DNA of 35,452 bases from a virus, in IMG/VR virus record IMGVR_UViG_3300009506_000115, positions 1 to 35,452 of that record; one strand, written 5' to 3'. Below are positions 1-4,811 of this stretch, piece after piece. The translations under genes were made by a program, and so were the position numbers. The number at the start of each line of letters is the position of its first letter. The first letter of the stretch is position 1. A model generated the notes under the pieces. It worked only from the letters and a program-made list of their open reading frames with translations. It did not search any database and had not been told where the DNA came from.

Positions 1-291
1 ATATTTGCTTGGCATTTTTTCTTGGTACTTTCCTAACATTTCCAAAGAACAAAAAAAAAGCAACCATCCACTTGTTATTTCTAACAATTGTGGCAAAAAA
101 TTAAGGTTAGATAAAGAAGAAAACACAATACCAAATTCTTTATATTTCTCGCTTTTATGTAATGCTCCACGATGAGTAAATTCATCATAAGGAGGATCAG
201 TCACCACAGCATCTATCCCTGAAAGAGTAGGCAATATTTCAAGGCAATCACCACAATAAAGCTCTGCATTTCCTATAACCACTTTTCCCAT
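1..291 (-). CDS. Site-specific DNA methyltransferase, N-terminal part (cut by window edge)
   Basis: Translation from the ATG at 289-291 stays open to base 1 (97 codons, C-terminus missing). The visible part has [10 protein letters not shown] at about residues 30-39, the DPPY catalytic motif (motif IV) of amino-methyltransferases acting on adenine N6 or cytosine N4, after an N-terminal stretch with [11 protein letters not shown] typical of these enzymes. It would transfer a methyl group from SAM to phage DNA, a usual phage defence against host restriction. It is the last visible gene of the leftward early operon, downstream of a tRNA-like RNA. The SAM-binding FxGxG motif is not visible, so it probably lies in the missing C-terminal part (beta-class order). 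Base specificity is not known. Confidence 0.85.
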   Translation of the reverse strand, partial: MGKVVIGNAELYCGDCLEILPTLSGIDAVVTDPPYDEFTHRGALHKSEKYKEFGIVFSSLSNLNFLPQLLEITSGWLLFFCSLEMLGKYQEKMPSKY

Positions 292-330
292 AATACTAAT
301 TTAGTACCTTTTAGTAGTTGTCAATAGTTG

Positions 331-478
331 GAGGCGAGAGGCCAGATTTGAACTGGCATTGATCGTACGAATCATCCCAAAAGGCTGGAATCGAACCAAC
401 GTGCAGCCAAACTCACTCACTAGAATATTTCCTAGATCGGCATCATTTGGAGCGTCTACCTATTCCGCCACTCTCGCC
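331..478 (-). ncRNA. tRNA-like RNA with oversized core (element 1)
   Basis: On the minus strand GGCGAGAG (478-471) pairs perfectly over 8 bp with CTCTCGCC (340-333). The 5' side is followed by TGGCGGAAT and a GCG...CGC D-arm like that of class II tRNA-Leu/Ser. A canonical T-arm, GCCAG-TTCAAAT-CTGGC, sits at 357-341 next to the 3' acceptor strand. Between D-arm and T-arm lie about 94 nt instead of the roughly 30 expected. This core holds a second T-arm-like hairpin (GTTGG-TTCGATT-CCAGC, 400-384) and a 6-bp hairpin CTAGGA-AATA-TTCTAG. No convincing 7-nt anticodon loop was found and no CCA is encoded. It may be an intron-bearing tRNA, a fused tRNA pair, or a non-decoding tRNA mimic. Confidence 0.6.
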
Positions 479-484
479 ATATAG

Positions 485-967
485 TTATATCTTTATTCCT
501 TCTCGTTTGGCTATTGCTCTAAGGCGATGTTGCCGTTCTTCTTCGAGTTGATATCGCCCGGCTTCAACTGAATCGTTTCCCTGCCAATCAACTTTTCTGT
601 TTATTTTCTTTAAACGGAAATTAGGTTTTCGAAACTTTGCAAACAATTGTTCTTCGGTTATTTTCTTATCCTTAAAGTTGCGATACCTCATCACCATTCC
701 AGTATAACTACCTCCAAGCCTTTTTGCGTGATCGACTAGGGTTCCTGTAAAACCATCAGGGCTAGTTAACTTTATGGTCTTTTGCCCAAATACATACTTG
801 ATAGGGTGTTCACGGTTATTGATAAAAAAGTCTTCCGGTTCCCATTTAAGATCCCGCGTCCACCTTGAAATGGTCGCCTCGCTTACCCCTTTAATTTCTG
901 CAGCCTCTTTGTTAGTGAGTAACCCTTTTTCAGGATGTGGAATATATCGGCGTGGTGGGTGTGCCAT
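485..967 (-). CDS. HTH DNA-binding protein, hypothetical
   Basis: 160 aa. Residues about 16-37 (LLTNKEAAEIKGVSEATISRW) read as a helix-turn-helix of the MerR/excisionase or small-terminase type: the AAEIKGVSEATISRW part has the Ala/Gly/Ile spacing of a recognition helix. The rest is basic and Lys/Arg-rich with a helical C-terminus. The start ATG follows GATGAGG at a good distance. It lies in the leftward early operon between a Cys-rich small protein and the tRNA-like RNA. It could be a transcription regulator or a small terminase-like DNA-binding protein; nothing here decides between them. Confidence 0.6.
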   Translation of the reverse strand: MAHPPRRYIPHPEKGLLTNKEAAEIKGVSEATISRWTRDLKWEPEDFFINNREHPIKYVFGQKTIKLTSPDGFTGTLVDHAKRLGGSYTGMVMRYRNFKDKKITEEQLFAKFRKPNFRLKKINRKVDWQGNDSVEAGRYQLEEERQHRLRAIAKREGIKI

Positions 968-981
968 ATCATATCCTCATC

Positions 982-1269
982 TCAAACCATGCAACTCGCA
1001 CATGGCATTCCAGCATTGCATTCACAGCCGCCAGAAATATTTTTATTCCACGGTTTATCTGGATGGCTTTCACAAACCCATTTTTCATCATAACAAGTCA
1101 TACAATTTATTTTTTTACATCTATTAATTTCAGTTATTCTAATATCTAGTCCCAAGGGGTTTTCTCTTTCAGAATAAACAAGCCCATCTTTGATTTTTAT
1201 TACTCGCTCAATTTTAGATATTTGCAAACAGCTATCCCAAACTTTTACAAAATCGTCTTTTTTCATCAT
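982..1269 (-). CDS. Cys-rich small protein, hypothetical
   Basis: 95 aa with nine cysteines, most of them in the C-terminal half (CKKINCMTC, CESH, CECNAGMPCASC), suggesting one or two zinc-binding sites. No family is recognised. The start MMKK is preceded by GAGATGAAGATATG, nearly the same initiation sequence as the downstream gene at 967. The N-terminal half looks like a small beta-rich domain. Function unknown. Confidence 0.55.
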   Translation of the reverse strand: MMKKDDFVKVWDSCLQISKIERVIKIKDGLVYSERENPLGLDIRITEINRCKKINCMTCYDEKWVCESHPDKPWNKNISGGCECNAGMPCASCMV

Positions 1270-1308
1270 ATCTTCATCTCAGATATAGTTTTGGTTTGAT
1301 GTAGAGAG

Positions 1309-1533
1309 TCATTTGTTTTTTTTGGCTTCTTCGATTGTTTCATCTGGATAATAAATTGTTTTTATCTCTCCCTCTCCAAGAGCTTCAAACAAAGAGGCCA
1401 GGTTTCTTAAAATTATTGCTGTATTTTTACAGAACACAGGCAACTCTTCCTCGGTTATTTCTTCTTCAATAAATGAACATCTTTCTTTTCTTGGCATATA
1501 ATTTAGAATATTCCAGCCTTTTTTTGAGGCCAC
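1309..1533 (-). CDS. Small acidic hypothetical protein
   Basis: 74 aa if started at the GTG at 1531-1533; an in-frame ATG 12 codons on (MPRKERCS) is the alternative. Neither has a clear Shine-Dalgarno, so the start is uncertain. The sequence is Glu-rich in the middle (EEEITEEEL) followed by a helix (NTAIILRNLASLFEALGEG). It overlaps the 33-aa reading frame 1503-1604 by 31 nt. No family recognised. Confidence 0.45.
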   Translation of the reverse strand: MASKKGWNILNYMPRKERCSFIEEEITEEELPVFCKNTAIILRNLASLFEALGEGEIKTIYYPDETIEEAKKNK

Positions 1534-1604
1534 ATCTGCAACGGCAAATTATAGGACCAATATAATTCGTCAAAATGTTCTGTTGAAACAACCTTGTCAT
1601 CCAT
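1503..1604 (-). CDS. Possible 33-aa peptide gene
   Basis: ATG at 1602-1604 preceded by GAGG with 8 nt spacing, encoding MDDKVVSTEHFDELYWSYNL and a short tail before TAA. The same GAGGATRTGAT-type leader precedes other genes of this operon, which supports translation. It overlaps the next gene's proposed GTG start by 31 nt and could be a coupling leader for it. The length is too short to judge by codon use. Confidence 0.35.
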   Translation of the reverse strand: MDDKVVSTEHFDELYWSYNLPLQMWPQKKAGIF

Positions 1605-1606
1605 AA

Positions 1607-1873
1607 TCACATCCTCGTTTCTATCCATGCGAGACTGCTTGTGGCCTCGATTACAGCGCCTTTGGCATTATTCAAAGCATTGGCAAAAGCCTCTTCCTTT
1701 GTATCGCCAGCTCCATACGTGTGAATAAAATGTTTTTCCGATAAGGAAAGAGTACATACAAAAGGTTGGATTTCCCCTTTCTTCATTTCGCCTATACATC
1801 GATCATCAAGCATAATATTCTCTTTGTCAATCGGCTGCGGTGTCGGTGTCTGTGGTTCGTAGGTTATGTTCAT
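1607..1873 (-). CDS. Hypothetical protein, small alpha/beta domain
   Basis: 88 aa. The N-terminus is Pro/Thr-rich, followed by an alternating strand and helix pattern (FVCTLSLSEKHFIHTYGAGD, then a helix KEEAFANALNNAKGAVIEA). This pattern resembles small beta-alpha phage proteins with a dsRBD-like or HicB-like layout, but no motif identifies it. It starts 2 nt after the TAG of the preceding frame (1876-2067), which suggests translational coupling. Confidence 0.5.
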   Translation of the reverse strand: MNITYEPQTPTPQPIDKENIMLDDRCIGEMKKGEIQPFVCTLSLSEKHFIHTYGAGDTKEEAFANALNNAKGAVIEATSSLAWIETRM

Positions 1874-1875
1874 GG

Positions 1876-2067
1876 CTAATCCTCATCAATTCTTTGAATA
1901 CACCAACTTATATTTTGTTCGAAATCGCTTTGAACATAATCCTCTATAAGTTGCTGTTTTTCGTCTTCAGTTTCACATTCTTCTAGTTCATCATCGGGAA
2001 CATCTGTAAAGTGTGGCCGTGATTTTCCGACATATCCATCATCAACCTCCTAAGTAACTTTTGCCAT
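1876..2067 (-). pseudogene. Small acidic ORF interrupted by an in-frame TAG at codon 6
   Basis: ATG at 2065-2067 has a good Shine-Dalgarno (GGGAGGAAGAGAAA) and lies just downstream of the operon promoter. The frame reads MAKVT, then TAG (2050-2052), then 57 codons of gene-like acidic sequence (for example VPDDELEECETEDEKQQLIE) to a second TAG at 1876. No ATG, GTG or TTG exists in this frame after the first TAG. An AGGAGG overlaps the amber and would instead serve ATGATG in another frame, a 19-aa peptide. Options: amber readthrough, a frameshift from the 19-aa frame, or a recently broken gene. Confidence 0.45.
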
Positions 2068-2098
2068 TTTCTCTTCCTCCCATGTTGAATTTTCTGCC

Positions 2099-2126
2099 AG
2101 TATAGCATACTAAAATACATAGTCAA
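2099..2126 (-). promoter_or_regulatory. Leftward sigma70-type promoter
   Basis: Minus strand: -35 TTGACT (2126-2121), 16-nt spacer, extended -10 TGCTATACT with hexamer TATACT at 2104-2099. It points into the leftward operon, about 30 nt before the first ATG. One base off consensus in each hexamer makes it the strongest promoter seen by eye in the window. Confidence 0.75.
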
Positions 2127-2131
2127 GAAAA

Positions 2132-2145
2132 ATCTCAAAAGTGAT
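2132..2145. promoter_or_regulatory. Possible operator (imperfect inverted repeat)
   Basis: ATCTCAAAAGTGAT is an imperfect palindrome (half-sites ATCTC and GTGAT, 4 of 5 matching). It lies between the leftward promoter and the divergent regulator gene at 2191, where a Cro/CI-like protein would bind. Only one copy was noticed. Confidence 0.3.
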
Positions 2146-2190
2146 AAAAAAATAGTTGCTTTCATTTTTCACCTATGTTAAAAAGAAACC

Positions 2191-2400
2191 ATGAAGAAAA
2201 TAACGCATACCCAAATTGTTAAGTTTTTAGGCATTCCAGCCAGTACGTGGGGGATGTATGTAACCGGAAAAAGGCAAATGTCTTACAAACTTGCCGAAAT
2301 AATAGAAGTGAAAACAGGCATAGATACAAAATTCACAATGAAAGCCCCAAAAGACCATATTATCTTGGCTATAACCGCTTACTGTGTGGGGAGGGTGTGA
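2191..2400 (+). CDS. Small Cro/Xre-type HTH regulator
   Basis: 69 aa. Residues about 5-45 (THTQIVKFLGIPASTWGMYV, then GKRQMSYKLAEIIEVKTGID) have the layout of Xre/Cro helix-turn-helix proteins: helix, small loop with PASTW in place of the usual S-TVS, then GKRxM. It is the first gene of the rightward operon, divergent from the leftward promoter, so it probably controls the early switch. The C-terminal 17 codons lie in a 50-nt segment repeated 300 nt downstream. Its stop TGA overlaps the ATG of the next gene. Confidence 0.7.
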   Translation: MKKITHTQIVKFLGIPASTWGMYVTGKRQMSYKLAEIIEVKTGIDTKFTMKAPKDHIILAITAYCVGRV

Positions 2401-2402
2401 TG
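2353..2402 (+). repeat. Direct repeat A, copy 1
   Basis: 50 nt matching 2653-2702 with a single mismatch (2362 A versus 2662 G), exactly 300 nt apart. It covers the 3' end of the regulator gene (DHIILAITAYCVGRV) and the initiation site of the next gene, GGGAGGGTGTGATG. Confidence 0.9.
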
Positions 2403-2612
2403 ACTGAAGAAGAAGCAAAAAAGAAATGGTGTCCCTGGGTTCAGTTTGTCATTGGTCCTAATAATTCTACTTGGCAGAATATTGCTTATACAAACAGGGC
2501 AACTGAATTAAACCATAATTCTTGTTGTTGTCTTGGCCCTGATTGCATGATGTGGATAAAACTACCAGAAAATCTTGGAGGAGATTGTGCGAGGAAGCGT
2601 GGCCACAATTAA
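2400..2612 (+). CDS. Cys/Trp-rich small phage protein
   Basis: 70 aa from the ATG at 2400-2402, which overlaps the preceding TGA; GGGAGGG is its Shine-Dalgarno. An upstream start in the same frame would read through the regulator gene and is not preferred. The pattern KKKWCPWVQF ... SCCCLGPDCMMW ... GGDCA matches a widespread small phage protein type with KWCP and CxxxxCMxW motifs of unknown function, probably zinc-binding. I recognise the pattern but know no role for it. Confidence 0.7.
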   Translation: MTEEEAKKKWCPWVQFVIGPNNSTWQNIAYTNRATELNHNSCCCLGPDCMMWIKLPENLGGDCARKRGHN

Positions 2613-2700
2613 CCAAATACTAGCCATCACAACCGCCTTGCTACTTGCTAAGGACCATATTGTCTTGGCTATAACCGCTTACTGTGTGGGGAGGGTGTGA
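2599..2700 (+). CDS. Possible 33-aa hydrophobic peptide built from two repeats
   Basis: GTG at 2599-2601 is preceded by GAGGA (spacing 3-5) and reads VATINQILAITTALLLAKDH followed by IVLAITAYCVGRV and TGA. The first half is repeat B, shared with the peptide at 3507. The second half is repeat A, shared with the C-terminus of the regulator at 2191. Both halves contain an LAIT motif. It overlaps the preceding gene by 14 nt and the next ATG by 1 nt. It may be a real membrane peptide or a recombination scar. Confidence 0.35.
   Translation: MATINQILAITTALLLAKDHIVLAITAYCVGRV
2611..2649 (+). repeat. Direct repeat B, copy 1
   Basis: 39 nt identical to 3519-3557. It encodes NQILAITTALLLA in both places. 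It abuts repeat A copy 2, so 2611-2702 is a composite of two sequences each found elsewhere nearby. Confidence 0.9.
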
Positions 2701-2702
2701 TG
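2653..2702 (+). repeat. Direct repeat A, copy 2
   Basis: 50 nt with one mismatch to 2353-2402. It places the same initiation region, GGGAGGGTGTGATG, in front of the gene at 2700. Confidence 0.9.
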
Positions 2703-2975
2703 GAAACATGGTATCAATGGAAATGGGGAAGCCTTGAATTAAGGGAAGTTCAAGTTATAAGAGAAACCACACACCAAATAATATATTATGATGAACGATG
2801 GCAAAAAGAGCGTAGAGTCTTTAAAGATAGAGGCAATCCTTTCTTCAAAAATAAACAAAAGGCTATTTCATATAAGAAAAACAAGCTTGTGGGTACTGTT
2901 TATAGCTTAGAAGACAAACTTAAAAGCGCTCAAGAAGGACTAGATGCTTTCCTTGAAAAATATGATCACAGTTAA
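2700..2975 (+). CDS. Hypothetical phage protein
   Basis: 91 aa from ATG at 2700, overlapping the TGA of the repeat-derived frame. The N-terminus is Trp-rich and beta-like (ETWYQWKWGSLELREVQVIR), followed by a basic stretch and a C-terminal helix (SLEDKLKSAQEGLDAFLEKY). No family recognised. Its initiation region is repeat A, so its expression may resemble that of the gene at 2400. Confidence 0.6.
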   Translation: METWYQWKWGSLELREVQVIRETTHQIIYYDERWQKERRVFKDRGNPFFKNKQKAISYKKNKLVGTVYSLEDKLKSAQEGLDAFLEKYDHS

Positions 2976-3001
2976 CCAAACACTAACAAAGGAGAAGAGA
3001 A

Positions 3002-3340
3002 ATGCCTACAATTGAAGTTTCAGACGAAACCTATCAGAAAATCAAACACCAATTACAAGAAGAGGAAAAGGTTGACATTCAGGAACTTGACGACCTTTTG
3101 GGAAAATGTTTCTTTTTCCGTACCGTGACATATCATCTTGTCGGTAAGGTGGTAAAACGAATTGGAATGTTTTTGCAGCTTGAAAATGCCTCATGGATTG
3201 CAGATAGCGGAAGGTTTATGAATGCCATTAAAAACGGAGAATTAAAAGAAGTCGAGCCTGTCGGGTCAGCATTTATAAATCTAAACACCGTAACTGATTT
3301 TTTTCCTTGGAGACATTCTTTACCAAAGGAACAAAAATAA
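3002..3340 (+). CDS. Hypothetical phage early protein
   Basis: 112 aa, ATG preceded by AAAGGAGAAGAGAA. The N-terminus (PTIEVSDETYQKIKHQLQEE) resembles a ribbon-helix-helix or beta-helix start. The middle (VDIQELDDLLGKCFFFRTVT) and a beta-rich part end in FFPWRHSLPKEQK. Similar proteins occur in phage early regions without a known role. Its TAA overlaps the ATG of the next frame (TAATG). Confidence 0.6.
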   Translation: MPTIEVSDETYQKIKHQLQEEEKVDIQELDDLLGKCFFFRTVTYHLVGKVVKRIGMFLQLENASWIADSGRFMNAIKNGELKEVEPVGSAFINLNTVTDFFPWRHSLPKEQK

Positions 3341-3501
3341 TGAATACTGCAATTCTTGAAATTGGGTCGCTATTGGGACCTGGATCGCGGTCGCGGTCGT
3401 GGTCGTGGTCGCGGTCGGGGTCGCGGTCGCGGTCGTGGTCGTGGTCGGGGTCGGGGTCGTGGTCGGGGTCGTGGTCGGGGTCGTTGTCGGGGTCGCGGTA
3501 A
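3340..3501 (+). CDS. Low-complexity Ser/Arg/Trp/Gly repeat peptide
   Basis: ATG at 3340 overlaps the previous TAA and has AAGGA 9 nt upstream. It encodes MNTAILEIGSLLGPG and then about 38 residues of SRSRSWSWS/SGSGSWSGS repeats from the hexanucleotide array. Because the array is open in several frames, an RG-dipeptide frame (3356-3571, TTG start) is an alternative. The initiation context favours this frame. It may be a small early gene whose 3' part was overrun by microsatellite expansion. Confidence 0.4.
   Translation: MNTAILEIGSLLGPGSRSRSWSWSRSGSRSRSWSWSGSGSWSGSWSGSLSGSR
3382..3500 (+). repeat. GC-rich hexanucleotide microsatellite (GGTCGN)n
   Basis: About 19 tandem units of GGTCGC, GGTCGT and GGTCGG variants in otherwise AT-rich DNA. 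The array encodes RG dipeptides in one frame, SR/SW/SG in another and V/G in the third, and is open on both strands over most of its length. Confidence 0.95.
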
Positions 3502-3506
3502 ATATT

Positions 3507-3584
3507 ATGCATATAGCAAACCAAATACTAGCCATCACAACCGCCTTGCTACTTGCTCAGGTGGTTGTTGATATGGTGTTTTGA
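3507..3584 (+). CDS. 25-aa hydrophobic peptide
   Basis: ATG at 3507 directly after the microsatellite; MHIANQILAITTALLLAQVV then VDMVF. Almost entirely hydrophobic, one predicted membrane span. Most of it is repeat B. Its TGA overlaps the ATG of the next gene, which supports real translation, but the Shine-Dalgarno is weak. Confidence 0.4.
   Translation: MHIANQILAITTALLLAQVVVDMVF
3519..3557 (+). repeat. Direct repeat B, copy 2
   Basis: 39 nt identical to 2611-2649, at 908 nt distance. Confidence 0.9.
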
Positions 3585-3760
3585 TGAAAGCCTTATTTTT
3601 TGAATGGTATGGTAGATTGTTTTGTTTCTTGCTTTTTCCGTTTGTTCTAAACTGGTTTTTTAAAAAACGAGGAACAAAAAATAAGTTTGCCGGATGGATG
3701 ATTTCTCAAGCTGGATATATATACCACCCGTCTGTATATGAGAAATATTTAAATAAATGA
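3584..3760 (+). CDS. Small membrane-anchored protein
   Basis: 58 aa; ATG overlaps the previous stop (TGATG). Residues about 5-22 (FFEWYGRLFCFLLFPFVLNW) form a membrane segment followed by a basic loop (KKRGTKNK) and a polar tail ending VYEKYLNK. No family recognised. Coupled to its neighbours on both sides by overlaps. Confidence 0.5.
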   Translation: MKALFFEWYGRLFCFLLFPFVLNWFFKKRGTKNKFAGWMISQAGYIYHPSVYEKYLNK

Positions 3761-3909
3761 AAATCTATACCTACAAAGAAGTCCAAAAAATCTACGACAA
3801 CCAAGAACCACCACCCTGGCCCGATGAAAGAATTGTAATGCCCGAGGACTATGGAGACGATGCAGTGGTGGTTGGTAAACAAATAAAACCAAGGGAGGAA
3901 AGAAAATGA
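3757..3909 (+). CDS. Small acidic hypothetical protein
   Basis: 50 aa; ATG overlaps the previous TGA (ATGA). The sequence KIYTYKEVQKIYDNQEPPPW followed by an acidic stretch (MPEDYGDDAVVV) is compatible with a small soluble protein. Its 3' end carries AAGGGAGGAAAGAAA, a strong Shine-Dalgarno for the ATG at 3906. Confidence 0.5.
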   Translation: MKIYTYKEVQKIYDNQEPPPWPDERIVMPEDYGDDAVVVGKQIKPREERK

Positions 3910-3944
3910 GCAATTCAGTAACTCGGCTACCGGGAAAACCCTAA
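3906..3944 (+). CDS. 12-codon leader frame with a very strong RBS
   Basis: MSNSVTRLPGKP then TAA, preceded by AAGGGAGGAAAGAAA, the best Shine-Dalgarno of the early region. Such a signal before a 12-codon frame is odd. The downstream HExxH frame is already open from 3922 in a different phase. A single-base shift near 3920-3940 would join the two, so this may be the true start of a frameshifted gene. Confidence 0.4.
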   Translation: MSNSVTRLPGKP

Positions 3945-3975
3945 AATCAAAATCGTCCGGCATTCATTACCGGGT

Positions 3976-4170
3976 TTGTTCTGGGAATGTAACAAGAAAA
4001 ACCCGCTTCGGCTTGCCACTCTTGCATTGACTACAGGTTGCGCTACGGTGCCATATGATCCTAATGGGACTTGTGTGGTGCATGTGCATAAAGGAGAGAA
4101 TCCTGTGGCGTTGGAGCATGAGTTGAAACATTGTCACGGCTATTCTGACTCTTGGTTGCCGGGAATGTAA
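3976..4170 (+). CDS. Putative HExxH lipoprotein-like protein, start unclear
   Basis: 64 aa from the TTG at 3976; the frame is open from 3922. After a basic start, LRLATLALTTGCATVP looks like a lipoprotein signal with the lipid cysteine at residue 22. Residues 48-52 (HELKH in VALEHELKHCHGY) match the zinc-protease HExxH motif. Small phage proteins with a TGC lipobox and EHE-LKH motif exist; their role is unknown. No good RBS precedes TTG, and the strong one at about 3890-3905 serves another phase. It ends 4 nt before the second tRNA-like RNA. Confidence 0.5.
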   Translation: MFWECNKKNPLRLATLALTTGCATVPYDPNGTCVVHVHKGENPVALEHELKHCHGYSDSWLPGM

Positions 4171-4174
4171 ATAT

Positions 4175-4334
4175 GACAGGGGTGGCGGAATAGGAACGGA
4201 CGTATCCTTCCTTTGGAACACGCAAAAGGGTCGCGGGCGTACAATGCCAAGGTGAGATAGCAACAAAGCCCGAAAAACAATGCTGATCAGCCTAAGACTC
4301 ACCATAGCCGGTTCGAACCCGGCCCCCTGTCACC
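4175..4334 (+). ncRNA. tRNA-like RNA with oversized core (element 2)
   Basis: GACAGGGG (4175-4182) pairs over 8 bp with CCCCTGTC (4324-4331), followed by ACC. As in element 1, the 5' strand leads into TGGCGGAATAGG and a D-arm-like GCG...CGT. The T-arm is perfect: GCCGG-TTCGAAC-CCGGC (4307-4323). About 103 nt separate D-arm and T-arm. The core includes a 6-bp helix GGTGAG/CTCACC enclosing the palindrome GCTGATCAGC, and a GGCGT-ACA-ATGCC hairpin. No standard anticodon loop is evident. An 8-bp acceptor or a tRNA-His-like G-1:C73 pair are both possible readings. Confidence 0.6.
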
Positions 4335-4350
4335 TATTAGGAGAGAGGCA

Positions 4351-4566
4351 ATGGAATGTCCCTATTGTGGTTCTGAACTAGAACTAGAAGACTATTTTGG
4401 CAGAATTCTGGCACACCAAGATGGATATATCGCCGGAGATATTTATAGATGCCCAAAAGGACTTCAGCAAGATGGCTCATGCGAATCTGAATCATTTCAT
4501 GTAGCCGGGTCTTTTTACACATACAGAGATGGAGATACTTCTTTACATGAAGGATATCCGTGCTAA
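4351..4566 (+). CDS. Small zinc-ribbon protein
   Basis: 71 aa starting MECPYCGSEL with GAGAGAGGCA upstream. CPYC near the N-terminus plus later cysteines (YRCPKG, GSCES) make a probable zinc ribbon. Similar short proteins are common in phage early regions. Function unknown; it lies between the tRNA-like RNA and a small membrane protein. Confidence 0.6.
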   Translation: MECPYCGSELELEDYFGRILAHQDGYIAGDIYRCPKGLQQDGSCESESFHVAGSFYTYRDGDTSLHEGYPC

Positions 4567-4600
4567 TGAAATACATTAACAGCCCAAAAGAAGAGAGACA

Positions 4601-4771
4601 ATGTTAAAAGAATTTGGAGTTTGGTGTTTTGAAACTGGATGGCTAATAACAACTGTTTTAGCTATTCCGATAGGATATTTTTGTGGTTCTAAAGGAATTA
4701 AATATGTGTTGTTATCGGTGATTATAATCTTGGGAATCGGTTTTTTTGCTCTATATGCAAAACATTCATGA
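4601..4771 (+). CDS. Small two-span membrane protein
   Basis: 56 aa, ATG preceded by AAGAGAGA. Two hydrophobic segments, about residues 14-30 (GWLITTVLAIPIGYFCG) and 35-53 (YVLLSVIIILGIGFFALYA), are separated by the basic loop SKGIK. No family recognised. It sits far from the lysis genes, so a holin role is not indicated; inner-membrane exclusion or host-takeover proteins often look like this. Confidence 0.55.
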   Translation: MLKEFGVWCFETGWLITTVLAIPIGYFCGSKGIKYVLLSVIIILGIGFFALYAKHS

Positions 4772-4811
4772 AATTCACTAACAACCTAAACCTACCAGCG
4801 GAGAAGAGATT

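Noticed and set aside
774-1149. Plus-strand frames across the leftward operon
   Set aside because: They oppose well-supported minus-strand genes with good start signals and show no domain-like sequence.
1983-2165. 60-aa minus-strand frame starting MKATIFLSLLRFF
   Set aside because: Its first half covers the promoter -35 and -10 elements and its composition is that of noncoding AT-rich DNA; only its end coincides with the 19-aa frame after AGGAGG.
3273-3538. Long minus-strand frames of DPDHDH and TTTPT repeats
   Set aside because: They arise from the hexanucleotide array, which is open in most frames; no RBS or neighbouring gene support on this strand.
4175-4334. tmRNA
   Set aside because: The 5' and 3' ends lack the tmRNA consensus, there is no tag-peptide frame, and the length is less than half that of a tmRNA.
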